Both the position numbers and the translations under genes were made by a program. A stretch of DNA of 64,000 nucleotides from Aurantiacibacter luteus (GTDB taxonomy: Bacteria > Pseudomonadota > Alphaproteobacteria > Sphingomonadales > Sphingomonadaceae): the NCBI RefSeq assembly GCF_001010945.1, contig NZ_LBHB01000003.1:1-64000 (forward strand), read 5' to 3'. Numbering within the stretch: the first letter of the stretch is position 1; every line of letters starts with the position of its first letter. Below, piece after piece: positions 48,855-58,523 of this stretch. A model generated the notes under the pieces. The model was not told the origin of the DNA, did no database searches, and saw nothing but the letters and a program-made list of their open reading frames with translations.

Positions 48855-49832
48855 ATTAGCCAACACACCGAAGCCGGGCAGGCCTCTTTCGACCGGCGTG
48901 CCATCCCGGCGGATGCCGTGGAGGGTAAATGGATCGCCGCCGACGGGCACGCGGTTCGCCGTATCGACTGGCCCGGGCCGACCGCAGGCACGCCCGTGCG
49001 CGGTTCGCTGCTGTTCATGGCCGGGCGCGGCGATGCCTACGAGAAGTACCTGGAGACGCTGGAGCACTGGCGACAGCAGGGCTGGCGGGTCAGCGCGGCG
49101 GACTGGCGCGGACAGGGCGGATCCGGCCGTTTCGGCACGGACGACACGACGGGTCATATCGGCAATTTTGCCGAATGGATCGCCGACCTTGCCGGTTTCT
49201 GGTCGGAATGGGCCGAGCAGGGCGAAGGGCCGCTGGTGCTGGTGGGCCACTCGATGGGCGGCCACCTGGTCATGCGCGCGGCGATCGAAAAGGTGCTGAC
49301 GCCCCGGCCCGATGCGCTGGTGCTTTCCGCCCCCATGCTCGACACCTTTCCCGAGATGCTGCCGCTGCCGCTCAAGCGGGGCTTCTCGTGGCTGATGACG
49401 CGGCTCGGCGATCCGCGGCGTCCGGCATGGAAGATCTCCGAGCGCCCCGGCACCCGCGCCGGGATGCGTCGTACGCTGCTCACCCACGACGACGCGCGTT
49501 ACGAGGACGAGCTGTGGTGGCGCGAGGCGCGGCCGGAATTAAGGCTCGGCCCCGGTAGCTGGGGCTGGGTGCGGAGTGCGGCGACCAGCAGCAGCGCGAT
49601 GTTCCGGCGCGGGGCGCTGGAATCGGTCGACCTGCCCGTCTTCATCGTCGCCACCGATGCCGACCGGCTGGTCAGCCCGTCTGCCATTCGCGCGGCGCTT
49701 GCGCGCCTGCCCGATGCCGAGGCGCTGATCTTCGGCGCCGAGGCGCGGCACGAGGTGCTGCGCGAGGTCGACCCCGTGCGCGACCGGGCGCTGGCGGCGA
49801 TTGACGCTTTCCTGACCGCGCGGCTGGGTTGA
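48855..49832 (+). CDS. alpha/beta hydrolase (monoacylglycerol lipase-like)
   Basis: The 325-residue product has the GHSMGG nucleophile elbow near residue 132, an oxyanion region and late Asp (VIFVATDADRLVSP) and His (EARHEVLREVD) positions fitting a Ser-Asp-His triad, in the lysophospholipase/Hydrolase_4 family. The start is uncertain. GGCAGGAGG (48841-48849) is an excellent ribosome site, but the codon 5 bp after it in this frame is ATT (48855); the TTG adjoining it is out of frame, TTG 48795 lies upstream and GTG 48918 downstream. I chose 48855 because FDRRAIPAD, which precedes the GTG, looks conserved. Confidence 0.82.
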   Translation: MSQHTEAGQASFDRRAIPADAVEGKWIAADGHAVRRIDWPGPTAGTPVRGSLLFMAGRGDAYEKYLETLEHWRQQGWRVSAADWRGQGGSGRFGTDDTTGHIGNFAEWIADLAGFWSEWAEQGEGPLVLVGHSMGGHLVMRAAIEKVLTPRPDALVLSAPMLDTFPEMLPLPLKRGFSWLMTRLGDPRRPAWKISERPGTRAGMRRTLLTHDDARYEDELWWREARPELRLGPGSWGWVRSAATSSSAMFRRGALESVDLPVFIVATDADRLVSPSAIRAALARLPDAEALIFGAEARHEVLREVDPVRDRALAAIDAFLTARLG

Positions 49833-50932
49833 TGGCGGAGCGCTTCGACGTGGTGATCGTGGGCGCCGGGATGGCGGGCGCGAGCTTGGCCGCCGAGCTC
49901 GCGCCCCATGCCGGCGTGCTGATCGTCGAGGCGGAGAGCCAGCCGGGTTATCACACCACCGGCCGCTCGGCGGCGTTCTACGAGGAATGCTACGGCGGCC
50001 CCGACGTGGTGCCGCTGACGCTGGCGAGCGGGCCGTACCTGCGCGAGCACGGCTTCCTCTCGCCTCGCGCCGGGCTCTATGTCGCGCGTGCCGGGCAGGG
50101 ACAGGCGGTCGACGACTTCCTCGCCCGCTTCGCCGACGCCGGCGTTACCCTCGAGCGGCTTGACCGCGACGCGCTCGAGGCCAGGCTTCCCGGCGTGCGG
50201 GCCGACTGGACACAGGGCCTGCTCCAGCCGCATTGCGCCGATATCGACGTGGGCGGCCTGCACCAGCACTACCTCGCCGCCGCGCGCAGGGGCGGAGCAA
50301 TGCTGCGCACCAATCACCGGCTCGCGGCAGCGGAGCGCGAGGGCGACGGGTGGCGGCTGGATTTCGGTCCTGCGGGAGAGGTGCGCGCGGCCGTACTCGT
50401 CGATGCTGCGGGAGCTTGGGCGGATCACGTGGCGCAAATGGCGGGCGCGCAGGCGCTCGGCGTGCAGCCCTATCGCCGCACGGTGATGCAACTGCGCACC
50501 GATCCCCTGCCCCCCGCCGACCTGCCCCTGGTTCTCGACCTCGGCGGCGAATTCTATTTCCGACCCGAGAATGGCCGCCTGTGGCTGAGCCCGCACGACG
50601 AGATACCCTCCGACCCATGCGATGCCGCGCCCGAGGAGATCGACGTGGCGCTGGCCATCGACCGCTTCGAGCAGGTGGTCGACTGGCGGATCGCGGCGCT
50701 CGAGCACAAGTGGGCCGGCCTGCGCAGCTTCGCGCCCGACCGCCTGCCGGTCTACGGCTTCGACGCGGCGGTGCCGGACTTCTTCTGGTTTGCCGGGCAG
50801 GGCGGCTACGGCATCCAGACCGCGCCCGCCGCAGCCCGGCTGGGCGCGCAATTGCTGCTCGGCCTGCCGCGCGACGCGATGACCGAGCGTCTCGACCCGC
50901 GCCTTTATACGCCGCAGCGCTTTGCGGGTTAG
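49832..50932 (+). CDS. FAD-dependent oxidoreductase (DAO family)
   Basis: The 366-residue protein has the dinucleotide motif [17 protein letters not shown] at the N-terminus, [14 protein letters not shown] near residue 45 and the C-terminal [20 protein letters not shown] segment of D-amino-acid oxidase-type enzymes. It most resembles D-arginine dehydrogenase or glycine oxidase-like proteins; the substrate is not decided. ATG 49832 overlaps the hydrolase stop (TGATG). The stop overlaps the convergent rnhA stop by 4 bp. Confidence 0.9.
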   Translation: MAERFDVVIVGAGMAGASLAAELAPHAGVLIVEAESQPGYHTTGRSAAFYEECYGGPDVVPLTLASGPYLREHGFLSPRAGLYVARAGQGQAVDDFLARFADAGVTLERLDRDALEARLPGVRADWTQGLLQPHCADIDVGGLHQHYLAAARRGGAMLRTNHRLAAAEREGDGWRLDFGPAGEVRAAVLVDAAGAWADHVAQMAGAQALGVQPYRRTVMQLRTDPLPPADLPLVLDLGGEFYFRPENGRLWLSPHDEIPSDPCDAAPEEIDVALAIDRFEQVVDWRIAALEHKWAGLRSFAPDRLPVYGFDAAVPDFFWFAGQGGYGIQTAPAAARLGAQLLLGLPRDAMTERLDPRLYTPQRFAG

Positions 50933-51363
50933 GCCGCAGCCTCCGCCGCGTCGCTCGCCAGCCGGTCGACGCGCTCGTTCTCGGGATGGCCGGAATGGCC
51001 CTTCACCCAGTGCCAGTGCACGGTGTGCGGGCGTGCGACCTCGATCAGGTCGTGCCAGAGATCGGCATTGCGGACCGGCTTCTTGCTGGCGTTGATCCAG
51101 CCCTTCTTCTGCCAGCCGTGGATCCACTTGGTCATGCCGTCGATAAGGTATCGGCTGTCGGTGTAGAGCGCGACCTCGCAGGGCTCGATCAGCGCGCCCA
51201 GCGCGCGGATCGCCGCGGTCATTTCCATGCGGTTGTTGGTCGTCTCGCCCTCGCCGCCCGACAGCTCCTTCTCGTGCCGACCCATGCGCAGCAGCGCGCC
51301 CCAGCCGCCGGGGCCGGGATTGCCCTTGCAGGCGCCGTCGGTGAAGATCTCCACCTGCTTCAT
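50929..51363 (-). CDS. rnhA: ribonuclease HI
   Basis: The 144-residue RNase HI degrades RNA in RNA-DNA hybrids. The DEDD residues are visible: Asp in [16 protein letters not shown], Glu in NNRMEMTA, Asp in YTDSRYL and Asp in [10 protein letters not shown] near the end; HSGHPENE carries the catalytic His loop. ATG 51363 overlaps the thrB stop by 4 bp. The ispH-thrB-rnhA order is common in alphaproteobacteria. Confidence 0.96.
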   Translation of the reverse strand: MKQVEIFTDGACKGNPGPGGWGALLRMGRHEKELSGGEGETTNNRMEMTAAIRALGALIEPCEVALYTDSRYLIDGMTKWIHGWQKKGWINASKKPVRNADLWHDLIEVARPHTVHWHWVKGHSGHPENERVDRLASDAAEAAA

Positions 51364-52328
51364 GCGAATAGCCCCGCGCCGCCGCTGCGATAGGTTTCGA
51401 ACCGGCGCACGAAATCCATCGGATCCTTGCGGGTGACGAGGGCGTCCGCCGGAGTGTCGAGCCAGTCGTGCGCGCGGCTGGAGACGAAGCGCAGGCACGC
51501 ACCCTCGGCCAGCAGCGGCAGGGCCGCTCGCTCGGCGGGTTCGAGCGGGCGCACGCTCTCGTACCCGGCCATGAGGGCATCGCCCACCTCGGCGCGGTAG
51601 GTCGCCCCCTCGTCGGCAAAGCTCCAGGCGGCGTGTGTAACGGCAAGATCGTAGGCCATCGCGTCCTCGCAGGCGAAGTAGAAGTCGATCAGCCCGCTCA
51701 CCTCGTCGCCGAGCATCAGGACGTTGTCGGGAAACAGATCGGAATGGATCACGCCGCGCGGCAGCCCCTGCGGCCACTCGGCGGCGACCCGAGCCGCCTC
51801 GTCCATCATTGCGGGCAGGCCTTCGCCGATCCCCCCGAGCGAGCCCTCACTGTGGCCCGAAAGCACCCGGGCGGAGGCGTCCGGGCCGAGATCGTTGGCG
51901 CGGCTCTGTCCGTAGGAGCGCGTGGCAAGGTGCATCCGCGCCAGCACCGCCCCGATCGCACGGGCCTGCGCCGGGGTCGGGCTGCCGACCGAGACGCCGG
52001 GCAGGAACTCGATCAGCGCCACCGCCTTGCCATCGATCTCGCGCGAGGCAGCGCCCGCGCGGTCGTGGATGGTGCGCGGCACGGGCAGGCCGGCGGCGGA
52101 CAGGTGGTCGAGCAGGCCGAGAAAAAACGGCAGTTCGCCCACGTCGATCCGCCGTTCGTACATGGTCAGGATGAAGCGGTTGCCCTCGGCCCCGCCGGTG
52201 GTCTCGACCAGCCAGTTGGAATTGGACACGCCCTCGGCGATGCCCTTGGCGCTGACGAGGTCGCCGACATCGTACTGCGCGACGAGCGCGGCCAGCGTTT
52301 CCGCCGAGAGCCGGGTATAGACCGCCAC
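51360..52328 (-). CDS. thrB: homoserine kinase, ThrB2/APH type
   Basis: The 322-residue kinase is of the aminoglycoside-phosphotransferase fold rather than the GHMP fold. Landmarks are [14 protein letters not shown] near residue 32, the Brenner motif [13 protein letters not shown] near residue 195 and [10 protein letters not shown]. It phosphorylates homoserine in threonine synthesis. It lies 9 bp after ispH and overlaps rnhA. Confidence 0.93.
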   Translation of the reverse strand: MAVYTRLSAETLAALVAQYDVGDLVSAKGIAEGVSNSNWLVETTGGAEGNRFILTMYERRIDVGELPFFLGLLDHLSAAGLPVPRTIHDRAGAASREIDGKAVALIEFLPGVSVGSPTPAQARAIGAVLARMHLATRSYGQSRANDLGPDASARVLSGHSEGSLGGIGEGLPAMMDEAARVAAEWPQGLPRGVIHSDLFPDNVLMLGDEVSGLIDFYFACEDAMAYDLAVTHAAWSFADEGATYRAEVGDALMAGYESVRPLEPAERAALPLLAEGACLRFVSSRAHDWLDTPADALVTRKDPMDFVRRFETYRSGGAGLFA

Positions 52329-52337
52329 CGGCGCTGC

Positions 52338-53312
52338 CTATTCGGTCAGCTGGCGGGGCAGCTTAAAAACCATCTTTTCCTCGGTGGTGACCACCGTTTG
52401 CTCGTCGATGGCGCGCCATTCGGCGAGCCGGTCGATCACCTCGCGCACCAGTACCTCGGGCGCGGAGGCTCCGGCGGTGACGCCCACCGTGCCCAGGCCA
52501 TCGAGCCAAGCCGGGTCGATCTCGCTGGCACGCTGGATGAGCCTGGCATCGGTGCCCATGCGCTCGGCCACCTCGACCAGTCGCAGCGAATTCGACGAGT
52601 TGGGCGCGCCGATCACCAGCAGCAGGTCGCAGCTTCCCGCCATCGCCTTGACGGCGGCCTGGCGGTTGGACGTCGCGTAGCAGATGTCCTCGGCCTTGGG
52701 CGCGACGATCTGCGGATAACGCGCCATCAGCGCGGCAACGATCTCGGCGGTATCGTCGACCGAGAGGGTGGTCTGGGTAAGGAACGAGAGTTCGTCGTCC
52801 TGCGTGAATGGCAGCCGGGCCACGTCCTCGACCGTCTCGACCAGCGTGATGTGCCCCTCGGGCACCTGGCCCATCGTGCCGATGACCTCGGGATGGCCAT
52901 CGTGGCCAATGAACAGGATGTGCTGCCCCTTCTCGATCTGGCGTTCGGCCTGGCGGTGGACCTTGCTGACGAGCGGGCAGGTGGCATCGAGATAGATCAT
53001 CTCGCGCCGCTCCGCCTCGGCCGGCACGGACTTGGGCACGCCGTGTGCGCTGAACACGACCGGCGCGTCGGCGGGCACCTCGTCGAGCTCCTCGACGAAG
53101 ATTGCACCCTTGGCCCGCAATCCGTCGACCACGAAGCGGTTGTGCACGATTTCGTGCCGCACGTAGACCGGCGCGCCGTAGCGTTCGAGCGCGCGCTCGA
53201 CGATCTCGATGGCACGGTCCACTCCCGCGCAGAAACCGCGCGGCGCGGCGATCAGCACGGTCAGCGGCAGCTTGCGCTGGCCTGCGGCAGGGTCCTGAAA
53301 GGGGGCGTTCAT
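52338..53312 (-). CDS. ispH: 4-hydroxy-3-methylbut-2-enyl diphosphate reductase
   Basis: The 324-residue iron-sulfur enzyme makes isopentenyl and dimethylallyl diphosphate, the last step of the MEP pathway. The cluster cysteines sit in [29 protein letters not shown] and [11 protein letters not shown]. The QTTLSVDDT motif and the SSNSLRL region are also typical. It heads the minus-strand ispH-thrB-rnhA group and is divergent from the lipoprotein gene at 53389. Confidence 0.97.
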   Translation of the reverse strand: MNAPFQDPAAGQRKLPLTVLIAAPRGFCAGVDRAIEIVERALERYGAPVYVRHEIVHNRFVVDGLRAKGAIFVEELDEVPADAPVVFSAHGVPKSVPAEAERREMIYLDATCPLVSKVHRQAERQIEKGQHILFIGHDGHPEVIGTMGQVPEGHITLVETVEDVARLPFTQDDELSFLTQTTLSVDDTAEIVAALMARYPQIVAPKAEDICYATSNRQAAVKAMAGSCDLLLVIGAPNSSNSLRLVEVAERMGTDARLIQRASEIDPAWLDGLGTVGVTAGASAPEVLVREVIDRLAEWRAIDEQTVVTTEEKMVFKLPRQLTE

Positions 53313-53388
53313 GCGGGCCTCTCTAGCTGTTGTGGCCGCTGGGCGAAAGGGCTAGGGGCTGCTCTTCCATGTGGATCAAGGAATGGGA

Positions 53389-54039
53389 ATGAACGCGCGG
53401 ATTGCAATGATGGCTGCCCTCGGCAGTGCCGCTCTTCTGGCCGGATGCAAGAAGGACGGCGATATCGTGGTCGACCAGGGCGTGGGCATCACCGCGCTGC
53501 GTTCGGTCTGCCCGGCGGTCGGCATTGCCGATTACACCGGCGACGTGACCACCTTCTCCCCCGCCGACGCGCGCACGGCCGATGCGCTGGACGTGACCGC
53601 CGCGATCACCAACGTGCGCTCCACCTGCAACGACCAGGGCGCGCTGGTCTATACCGACGCCACGTTCGACGTCGTCGGCGTGCGCCGCAACACCGCGGGC
53701 GCGCGCACCGTGCAGCTGCCCTATTTCTCGACCGTGATGCGGGGCGGGAACACCGTGGTCGCCAAGCGGGTGGGCACCGTCACGCTGAACTTCGCCGACG
53801 GCCAGGCGCGCGCGCAGGCGAGCGGCCGCGCGGGATCCTACGTCGACCGGGCCGAGGCGACGATCCCCGAGGATATCCGCCAGCGCATCACCGCGCGCCG
53901 CCGCGCGGGTGACGAGACGGCGGCGATCGATCCGCTGACCCAGCCCGACGTGCGCGCCGCCGTGGCGCGAGCGACCTTCGACCTGCTGATCGGCTTCCAG
54001 CTGACCGAGGACCAGCTGCGCTACAACGCGACGCGGTAG
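53389..54039 (+). CDS. conserved lipoprotein, function unknown
   Basis: The 216-residue product has a lipoprotein signal with lipobox LLAGCK near residue 18. Its mature part contains one beta-rich domain (LDVTAAITNVRSTCNDQGAL, VGTVTLNFADGQARA) and a charged helical end. ATG 53389 has AAGGA 6 bp upstream; an ATG two codons earlier is possible. I do not recognise a named family. Similar lipoproteins in this position are common in sphingomonads. It stands 56 bp before argS. Confidence 0.8.
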   Translation: MNARIAMMAALGSAALLAGCKKDGDIVVDQGVGITALRSVCPAVGIADYTGDVTTFSPADARTADALDVTAAITNVRSTCNDQGALVYTDATFDVVGVRRNTAGARTVQLPYFSTVMRGGNTVVAKRVGTVTLNFADGQARAQASGRAGSYVDRAEATIPEDIRQRITARRRAGDETAAIDPLTQPDVRAAVARATFDLLIGFQLTEDQLRYNATR

Positions 54040-54095
54040 GCCGGGCCAGCCAAGGGCGCTTTCGCAACGGCGGCAAACGCGCTAACCGCGCGCCC

Positions 54096-55844
54096 ATGCC
54101 TCAGCACCACACCCTCTACGCCGCCTTTGCCGACCGGATCGACGCCGTCCTGACCGCCCTCGAGCACGAGGGCGTGCTGCCGCCCGGTACGCCGCGCGGC
54201 AACGTCAGCGTGGAGCCGCCGCGCGACCCGGCCCACGGCGATCTCGCCACCAACGCCGCCATGGTGCTGGCCAAGCCCGCCGCCACCAATCCGCGCGCAC
54301 TGGCGGGAAAGATCGTCGGCCACCTCGAAAAGGACCCGCTGATCGCCGGCGCCGAGATCGCCGGCCCCGGCTTCATCAACCTGCGTCTCGCACCGGGCAA
54401 CTGGACGAACGAACTGCACGCCATCGCCGAGATGGGCGCGGATTACGGCAAATCCGGCATGGGCGAGGGCCGGCGCGTGAACATCGAGTACGTCTCCGCC
54501 AACCCCACCGGCCCGATGCACATGGGTCACTGCCGCGGCGCCGTGGTGGGCGACGCGCTGGCCAGCCTGCTCGAATACGCGGGCCACGAGGTGGTGCGCG
54601 AATACTACGTCAACGATGCCGGCGGACAGGTCGACACGCTCGCCCGCTCGGCGCACCTGCGCTACCGCGAGGCGCTGGGCGAGGACGTGGGCGCCATCCC
54701 CGAGGGCTATTATCCCGGCGACTACCTCGTGCCCGTGGGCAAGGCGGCGGCGGAAGAATTCGGCGACCGCTTCCAGGCCGCGCCCGAGGCCGAATGGCTG
54801 CCGATCTTCCGCGCCTTTGCCGTCGAGCGCATGATGGACATGATCCGCGCCGACCTGAAGCTGCTCGGCATCGAGCACGACGTCTTCTCCTCCGAGGCCG
54901 CTTTGCAGGCGGCGGGCAAGCCCGAGGCCGCCGAGGCCTGGCTGCGCGCGCACGACCTCGTCTACGACGGCGTGCTCGAAGCGCCCAAGGGCAAGGAGCC
55001 GCCGGAGGACTGGGAGCCGACCCAGCTGCCGCTGTTCCGCAGCACGAGATTCGGCGACGACCAGGATCGCCCGATCCGCAAGTCTGACGGCAAGTGGACC
55101 TATTTCGGTGCCGACCTTGCCTACCACATGCAAAAGGCCGAAGGCGCGGACGAGCTGATCGACATCTGGGGCGCGGACCATGCCGGCACGGTCAAGCGCA
55201 TCAAGGCCGCCGTCGCCGCGCTTTCCGAGGGGGAAGGCAAGGCAATCCCGTTCGACGTGAAGCTGGTGCAGATGGTGCAACTGCTGCGCGACGGCGAGCC
55301 GGCCAAGATGTCCAAGCGCAGCGGCAACTTCGTCACCATCGCCGACATGGTGGAGGAAGTGGGCAAGGACGTCGTCCGCTTCTCCATGCTGACCCGCAAG
55401 CCGGAAGCGCAGATGGACTTCGACTTCGCCAAGGTGGTGGAGGAGAGCAAGGACAACCCGGTCTTCTACGTCCAGTATGCCCACGCGCGGATCAGCTCGA
55501 TCCTGCGCAAGGGCGCGGAAGAAGGCTTCGCGCCGTCGGCCGACAACCTGGGCCTGCTGGGCGAGGACGACATGGCGCTGGTCAAGCGCGCGGCGCAGTT
55601 CCCGCGCGAGGTGGAGATGGCCGCCCGCACGCGCGAGCCGCATCGCATCGCCTTCTACCTCGCCGACCTCGCGGGCGACCTCCACGCCTTCTGGAACCTC
55701 GGTAACGCCGACACGCAAAAGCGGTTCATCGTGGCACAGGACGCCGCCCTGACCGGGGCGAGACTTTTCCTCGCGGCCCGGATCGGGCAGGTAATTCGTA
55801 ACGGCCTCGCGCTATTGGGGGTCGAGGCGGTCGAGGAACTGTAG
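54096..55844 (+). CDS. argS: arginyl-tRNA synthetase
   Basis: The 582-residue class I enzyme charges tRNA-Arg. The HIGH signature is in GPMHMGHCRGAV near residue 143 and the KMSKS equivalent is KMSKRSGNFV near residue 405; the N-terminal additional domain and C-terminal DALR anticodon-binding domain (from about residue 460) fit the family. It begins a plus-strand run, argS-SPOR-nagZ-scpA-scpB-tatABC, that is characteristic of this bacterial group. Confidence 0.97.
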   Translation: MPQHHTLYAAFADRIDAVLTALEHEGVLPPGTPRGNVSVEPPRDPAHGDLATNAAMVLAKPAATNPRALAGKIVGHLEKDPLIAGAEIAGPGFINLRLAPGNWTNELHAIAEMGADYGKSGMGEGRRVNIEYVSANPTGPMHMGHCRGAVVGDALASLLEYAGHEVVREYYVNDAGGQVDTLARSAHLRYREALGEDVGAIPEGYYPGDYLVPVGKAAAEEFGDRFQAAPEAEWLPIFRAFAVERMMDMIRADLKLLGIEHDVFSSEAALQAAGKPEAAEAWLRAHDLVYDGVLEAPKGKEPPEDWEPTQLPLFRSTRFGDDQDRPIRKSDGKWTYFGADLAYHMQKAEGADELIDIWGADHAGTVKRIKAAVAALSEGEGKAIPFDVKLVQMVQLLRDGEPAKMSKRSGNFVTIADMVEEVGKDVVRFSMLTRKPEAQMDFDFAKVVEESKDNPVFYVQYAHARISSILRKGAEEGFAPSADNLGLLGEDDMALVKRAAQFPREVEMAARTREPHRIAFYLADLAGDLHAFWNLGNADTQKRFIVAQDAALTGARLFLAARIGQVIRNGLALLGVEAVEEL

Positions 55845-55848
55845 AGCT

Positions 55849-56598
55849 ATGACGAACCCGGGCGACAAGGACGACTTTCCGCCGCTGGACCACGACGAGG
55901 GGTCCCTCGGGGAAGGCGACTTCGCCGATGCCGGGACCGAGTGGGACGACGACGGCCAGCTCGCGCTCGCCGACGATGACGAACAGCTCCCCTGGCTCGA
56001 AGCCGACGATTACGAGGACGAGGGCGGCTTCGACTGGCGCATCGTCGTCTATGCGCTGTTCGGCCTCGCCGTGGTGGCCCTCTTGCTGGGCGCGGTGTGG
56101 TACTTCACCCGCGACAAGGCCGATCCCGAGCTGATGCCCGACGGCAGCACCATCGAGGCGCCCGAGGAGGCGTACAAGGAACGGCCCGAGAATCCCGGTG
56201 GGGCCGAGGTGGCCGGCACCGGCGACCAAGCCTTCGAGGTGGCCGAGGGCCAGTCGACCCGCGGCATCATCGGCGACGAGGGCGAGGTTCGCCCCTCGAT
56301 CGACCGCGACCAGGGGGAGGATGCCCCGGCACCCGACGCCAGTGCCACGGCGACTGCTTCCGGCAGCGAGGTCTACGTGCAGATCGGCGCCTTCGGCAGC
56401 CGCGCCGATGCCGATGCAGCATGGGCCACGGCCACCTCGCGCTATCCCGCGCTGTCGGGCATGCGCCACCGTGTGCTCGAGGGCGAGGTCAACGGCGCGA
56501 CGGTGTTCCGCCTGCAGGCCGTGGCCGCCAGCCGCGACGCGGGCGAAGCGACCTGTCGCTCGATCCGCAACGCGGGCGGAGACTGCTACATCCGCTAG
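55849..56598 (+). CDS. SPOR domain protein
   Basis: The 249-residue product has an acidic cytoplasmic N-terminus (about 60 residues), one membrane helix (IVVYALFGLAVVALLLGAVW), a disordered acidic linker and a C-terminal SPOR domain (residues about 170-248, VYVQIGAFGSRADADAAW). SPOR domains bind denuded glycan strands at the division site. It lies 4 bp after argS and upstream of nagZ, a peptidoglycan recycling gene. Confidence 0.9.
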   Translation: MTNPGDKDDFPPLDHDEGSLGEGDFADAGTEWDDDGQLALADDDEQLPWLEADDYEDEGGFDWRIVVYALFGLAVVALLLGAVWYFTRDKADPELMPDGSTIEAPEEAYKERPENPGGAEVAGTGDQAFEVAEGQSTRGIIGDEGEVRPSIDRDQGEDAPAPDASATATASGSEVYVQIGAFGSRADADAAWATATSRYPALSGMRHRVLEGEVNGATVFRLQAVAASRDAGEATCRSIRNAGGDCYIR

Positions 56599-56706
56599 TC
56601 CGGGTGCGGGCGACTCGGCTCGCCGCGTGGCCGGGGCGTTTTCCCCCGCGGGCAGGGCGCAAACCCTTGCCCGCGGCTCGGGACTTGTGCGAATCCTCTC
56701 AGTCCG

Positions 56707-57726
56707 ATGACGCCCGCGATCTTCAGCCTTTCCGGACCCAAGCTGACCGCGAAGGAGCGTGCGCTGTTCCGGCGCGCCGACCCGGCGGGCTACATCCTGT
56801 TCGGCCGCAATATCGAGGACCGCGAGCAGCTGCGCGCGCTGACCGATTCCCTGCGCGACCTGCACGGGCGCAGCGACCTGCTCATCTCGATCGACCAGGA
56901 GGGCGGGCGCGTCTCGCGCATGAAGCCGCCCGTGTGGGACAGCTATCCGCCGCAGGGCCAGTTCGCCGCGCTCTACGACATCGCCCCCGCCAGTGCCATC
57001 GAGGCGGCGCGCTGCAACGCACAGGCCATCGCCCTCGACCTCGCCGAGGTCGGCATCACCGTCGACTATCTGCCGTTGCTCGACCTGCCGGTGGAGGGCG
57101 CGCACGACGTGATCGGCGACCGCGCGCTGGGCCGCGAGCCGATGCAGGTGGCCGCGCTGGGGCGCGCGGTGCTCGATGGCCTCGCGCGCGGCGGCGTGGT
57201 CGGCTGCATCAAGCACATGCCGGGCCACGGCCGCGCGACGGTCGACAGCCACAAGAGCCTGCCGCTGGTCGAGGCGAGCGACGATGAGCTGGCCGCGGAC
57301 ATCGCGCCCTTCCAGCGCCTGGCCGATGCCCCGATGGCGATGAGCGCGCACATCCGCTTCACCGCCTGGGATGCCGACAACCCCGCCACGCTGTCCGAAA
57401 AGGTCATCGGCGAGATCATCCGCAAGCGCATCGGGTTCGGCGGCCTTCTACTCACCGACGATATCGACATGGAAGCGCTCGACGGCAGCATCGCCGAGCG
57501 TTCGGAGCGGGCGATTGCCGCGGGCTGCGACCTGGTGCTAAACTGCTGGGCCCGGATTGACGACATGGCGGCGACCGCCGAACGCCTGCCCGTCATCACC
57601 GGGGCGGCCGCCATGCGGCTCGACCGGGCGATGCAGGGGGCGGGCAAGGTCGCCGATGGCCCGCCGCGCGCCGAGCTAGTGGCGAAGCGCGATGCCCTGC
57701 TCGAAGCCGCCAGGGCAGCGGCGTGA
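56707..57726 (+). CDS. nagZ: beta-N-acetylhexosaminidase NagZ
   Basis: The 339-residue GH3 enzyme removes N-acetylglucosamine from muropeptides in peptidoglycan recycling. The family motif KHMPGHGRATVDSHKSLP near residue 170 includes the catalytic His/Asp dyad, and SIDQEGGRVSRMKPP is near residue 62. The putative nucleophile Asp sits in LLTDDIDMEAL near residue 250. The stop overlaps the scpA start by 4 bp (GTGA). Confidence 0.95.
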   Translation: MTPAIFSLSGPKLTAKERALFRRADPAGYILFGRNIEDREQLRALTDSLRDLHGRSDLLISIDQEGGRVSRMKPPVWDSYPPQGQFAALYDIAPASAIEAARCNAQAIALDLAEVGITVDYLPLLDLPVEGAHDVIGDRALGREPMQVAALGRAVLDGLARGGVVGCIKHMPGHGRATVDSHKSLPLVEASDDELAADIAPFQRLADAPMAMSAHIRFTAWDADNPATLSEKVIGEIIRKRIGFGGLLLTDDIDMEALDGSIAERSERAIAAGCDLVLNCWARIDDMAATAERLPVITGAAAMRLDRAMQGAGKVADGPPRAELVAKRDALLEAARAAA

Positions 57727-58523
57727 ACGAGGCTGACCTCGTCGGTGCCGCCGGGGCCGATGGCGACGAATGGACCGGCCCTGCCGGCGCGCCGCCCGAC
57801 GATGCCGCCCTCTACCTCGAACTCGACGGATGGGAGGGGCCGCTCGACCTGCTGCTCGACCTCGCGCGGCGGCAGAAGGTGGACCTGCGCGAGATCTCCA
57901 TCCTCGCGCTGGTCGACCAGTATATCGCCTATATAGAGCGAGCCGAAGCGCTTCGGCTGGAGGTTGCCGCCGATTACCTGGTGATGGCGGCCTGGCTCGC
58001 CTACCTCAAGTCCGCGCTGCTGCTCCCGCGCGAGGAGCAGGAGGATCCGAGCCCCGAGGAACTGGCCCTGCGCCTGCAACTGCGGCTGCAACGCCTCGGC
58101 GCCATGCGCGAGGCGGGTGCCCGGCTGATGGGCCGCGACCGGCTGGGCCGCGACGTCTTTTCGCGCGGCGCGCCCGAGGGGCTGAAGGTGCTGCGCAAGA
58201 ACCAGTGGCAGTGCGACTGGTACCAGCTCGTGCGCGCCTACGGGCAGGTCAAGCTGCGGACCGAGCCGGTGGTTCACATGGTCGCCGACCGGCCGGTGAT
58301 GACGCTCGATTCAGCAATCCAGCGCGTCTCCGCCATGCTCGGCGTGACGGTGGAATGGCTGGACATTCGCCGCTTCCTGCCCGCCGATGCCGACCCGCGC
58401 CTCAGGAAGAGCGCACTCGCCTCCAGCTTCCTCGCCGCGCTCGAACTGGCGCGGCTGGGCAAGGCGGAGATACGCCAGGACGAGGTGTTCGGCCCGCTCG
58501 AACTGCGGCGGGTGGCGGCTTGA
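57723..58523 (+). CDS. scpA: segregation and condensation protein A
   Basis: The 266-residue kleisin ScpA connects the SMC dimer with ScpB. The WEGPLDLLLDLARRQKVDL region near residue 38 and the YLVMAAWLAYLKSALLLPRE helix are the N-terminal landmarks, and the C-terminal winged-helix region follows. The GTG start overlaps the nagZ stop and its stop overlaps scpB, so the three genes are coupled. Confidence 0.93.
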   Translation: MNEADLVGAAGADGDEWTGPAGAPPDDAALYLELDGWEGPLDLLLDLARRQKVDLREISILALVDQYIAYIERAEALRLEVAADYLVMAAWLAYLKSALLLPREEQEDPSPEELALRLQLRLQRLGAMREAGARLMGRDRLGRDVFSRGAPEGLKVLRKNQWQCDWYQLVRAYGQVKLRTEPVVHMVADRPVMTLDSAIQRVSAMLGVTVEWLDIRRFLPADADPRLRKSALASSFLAALELARLGKAEIRQDEVFGPLELRRVAA

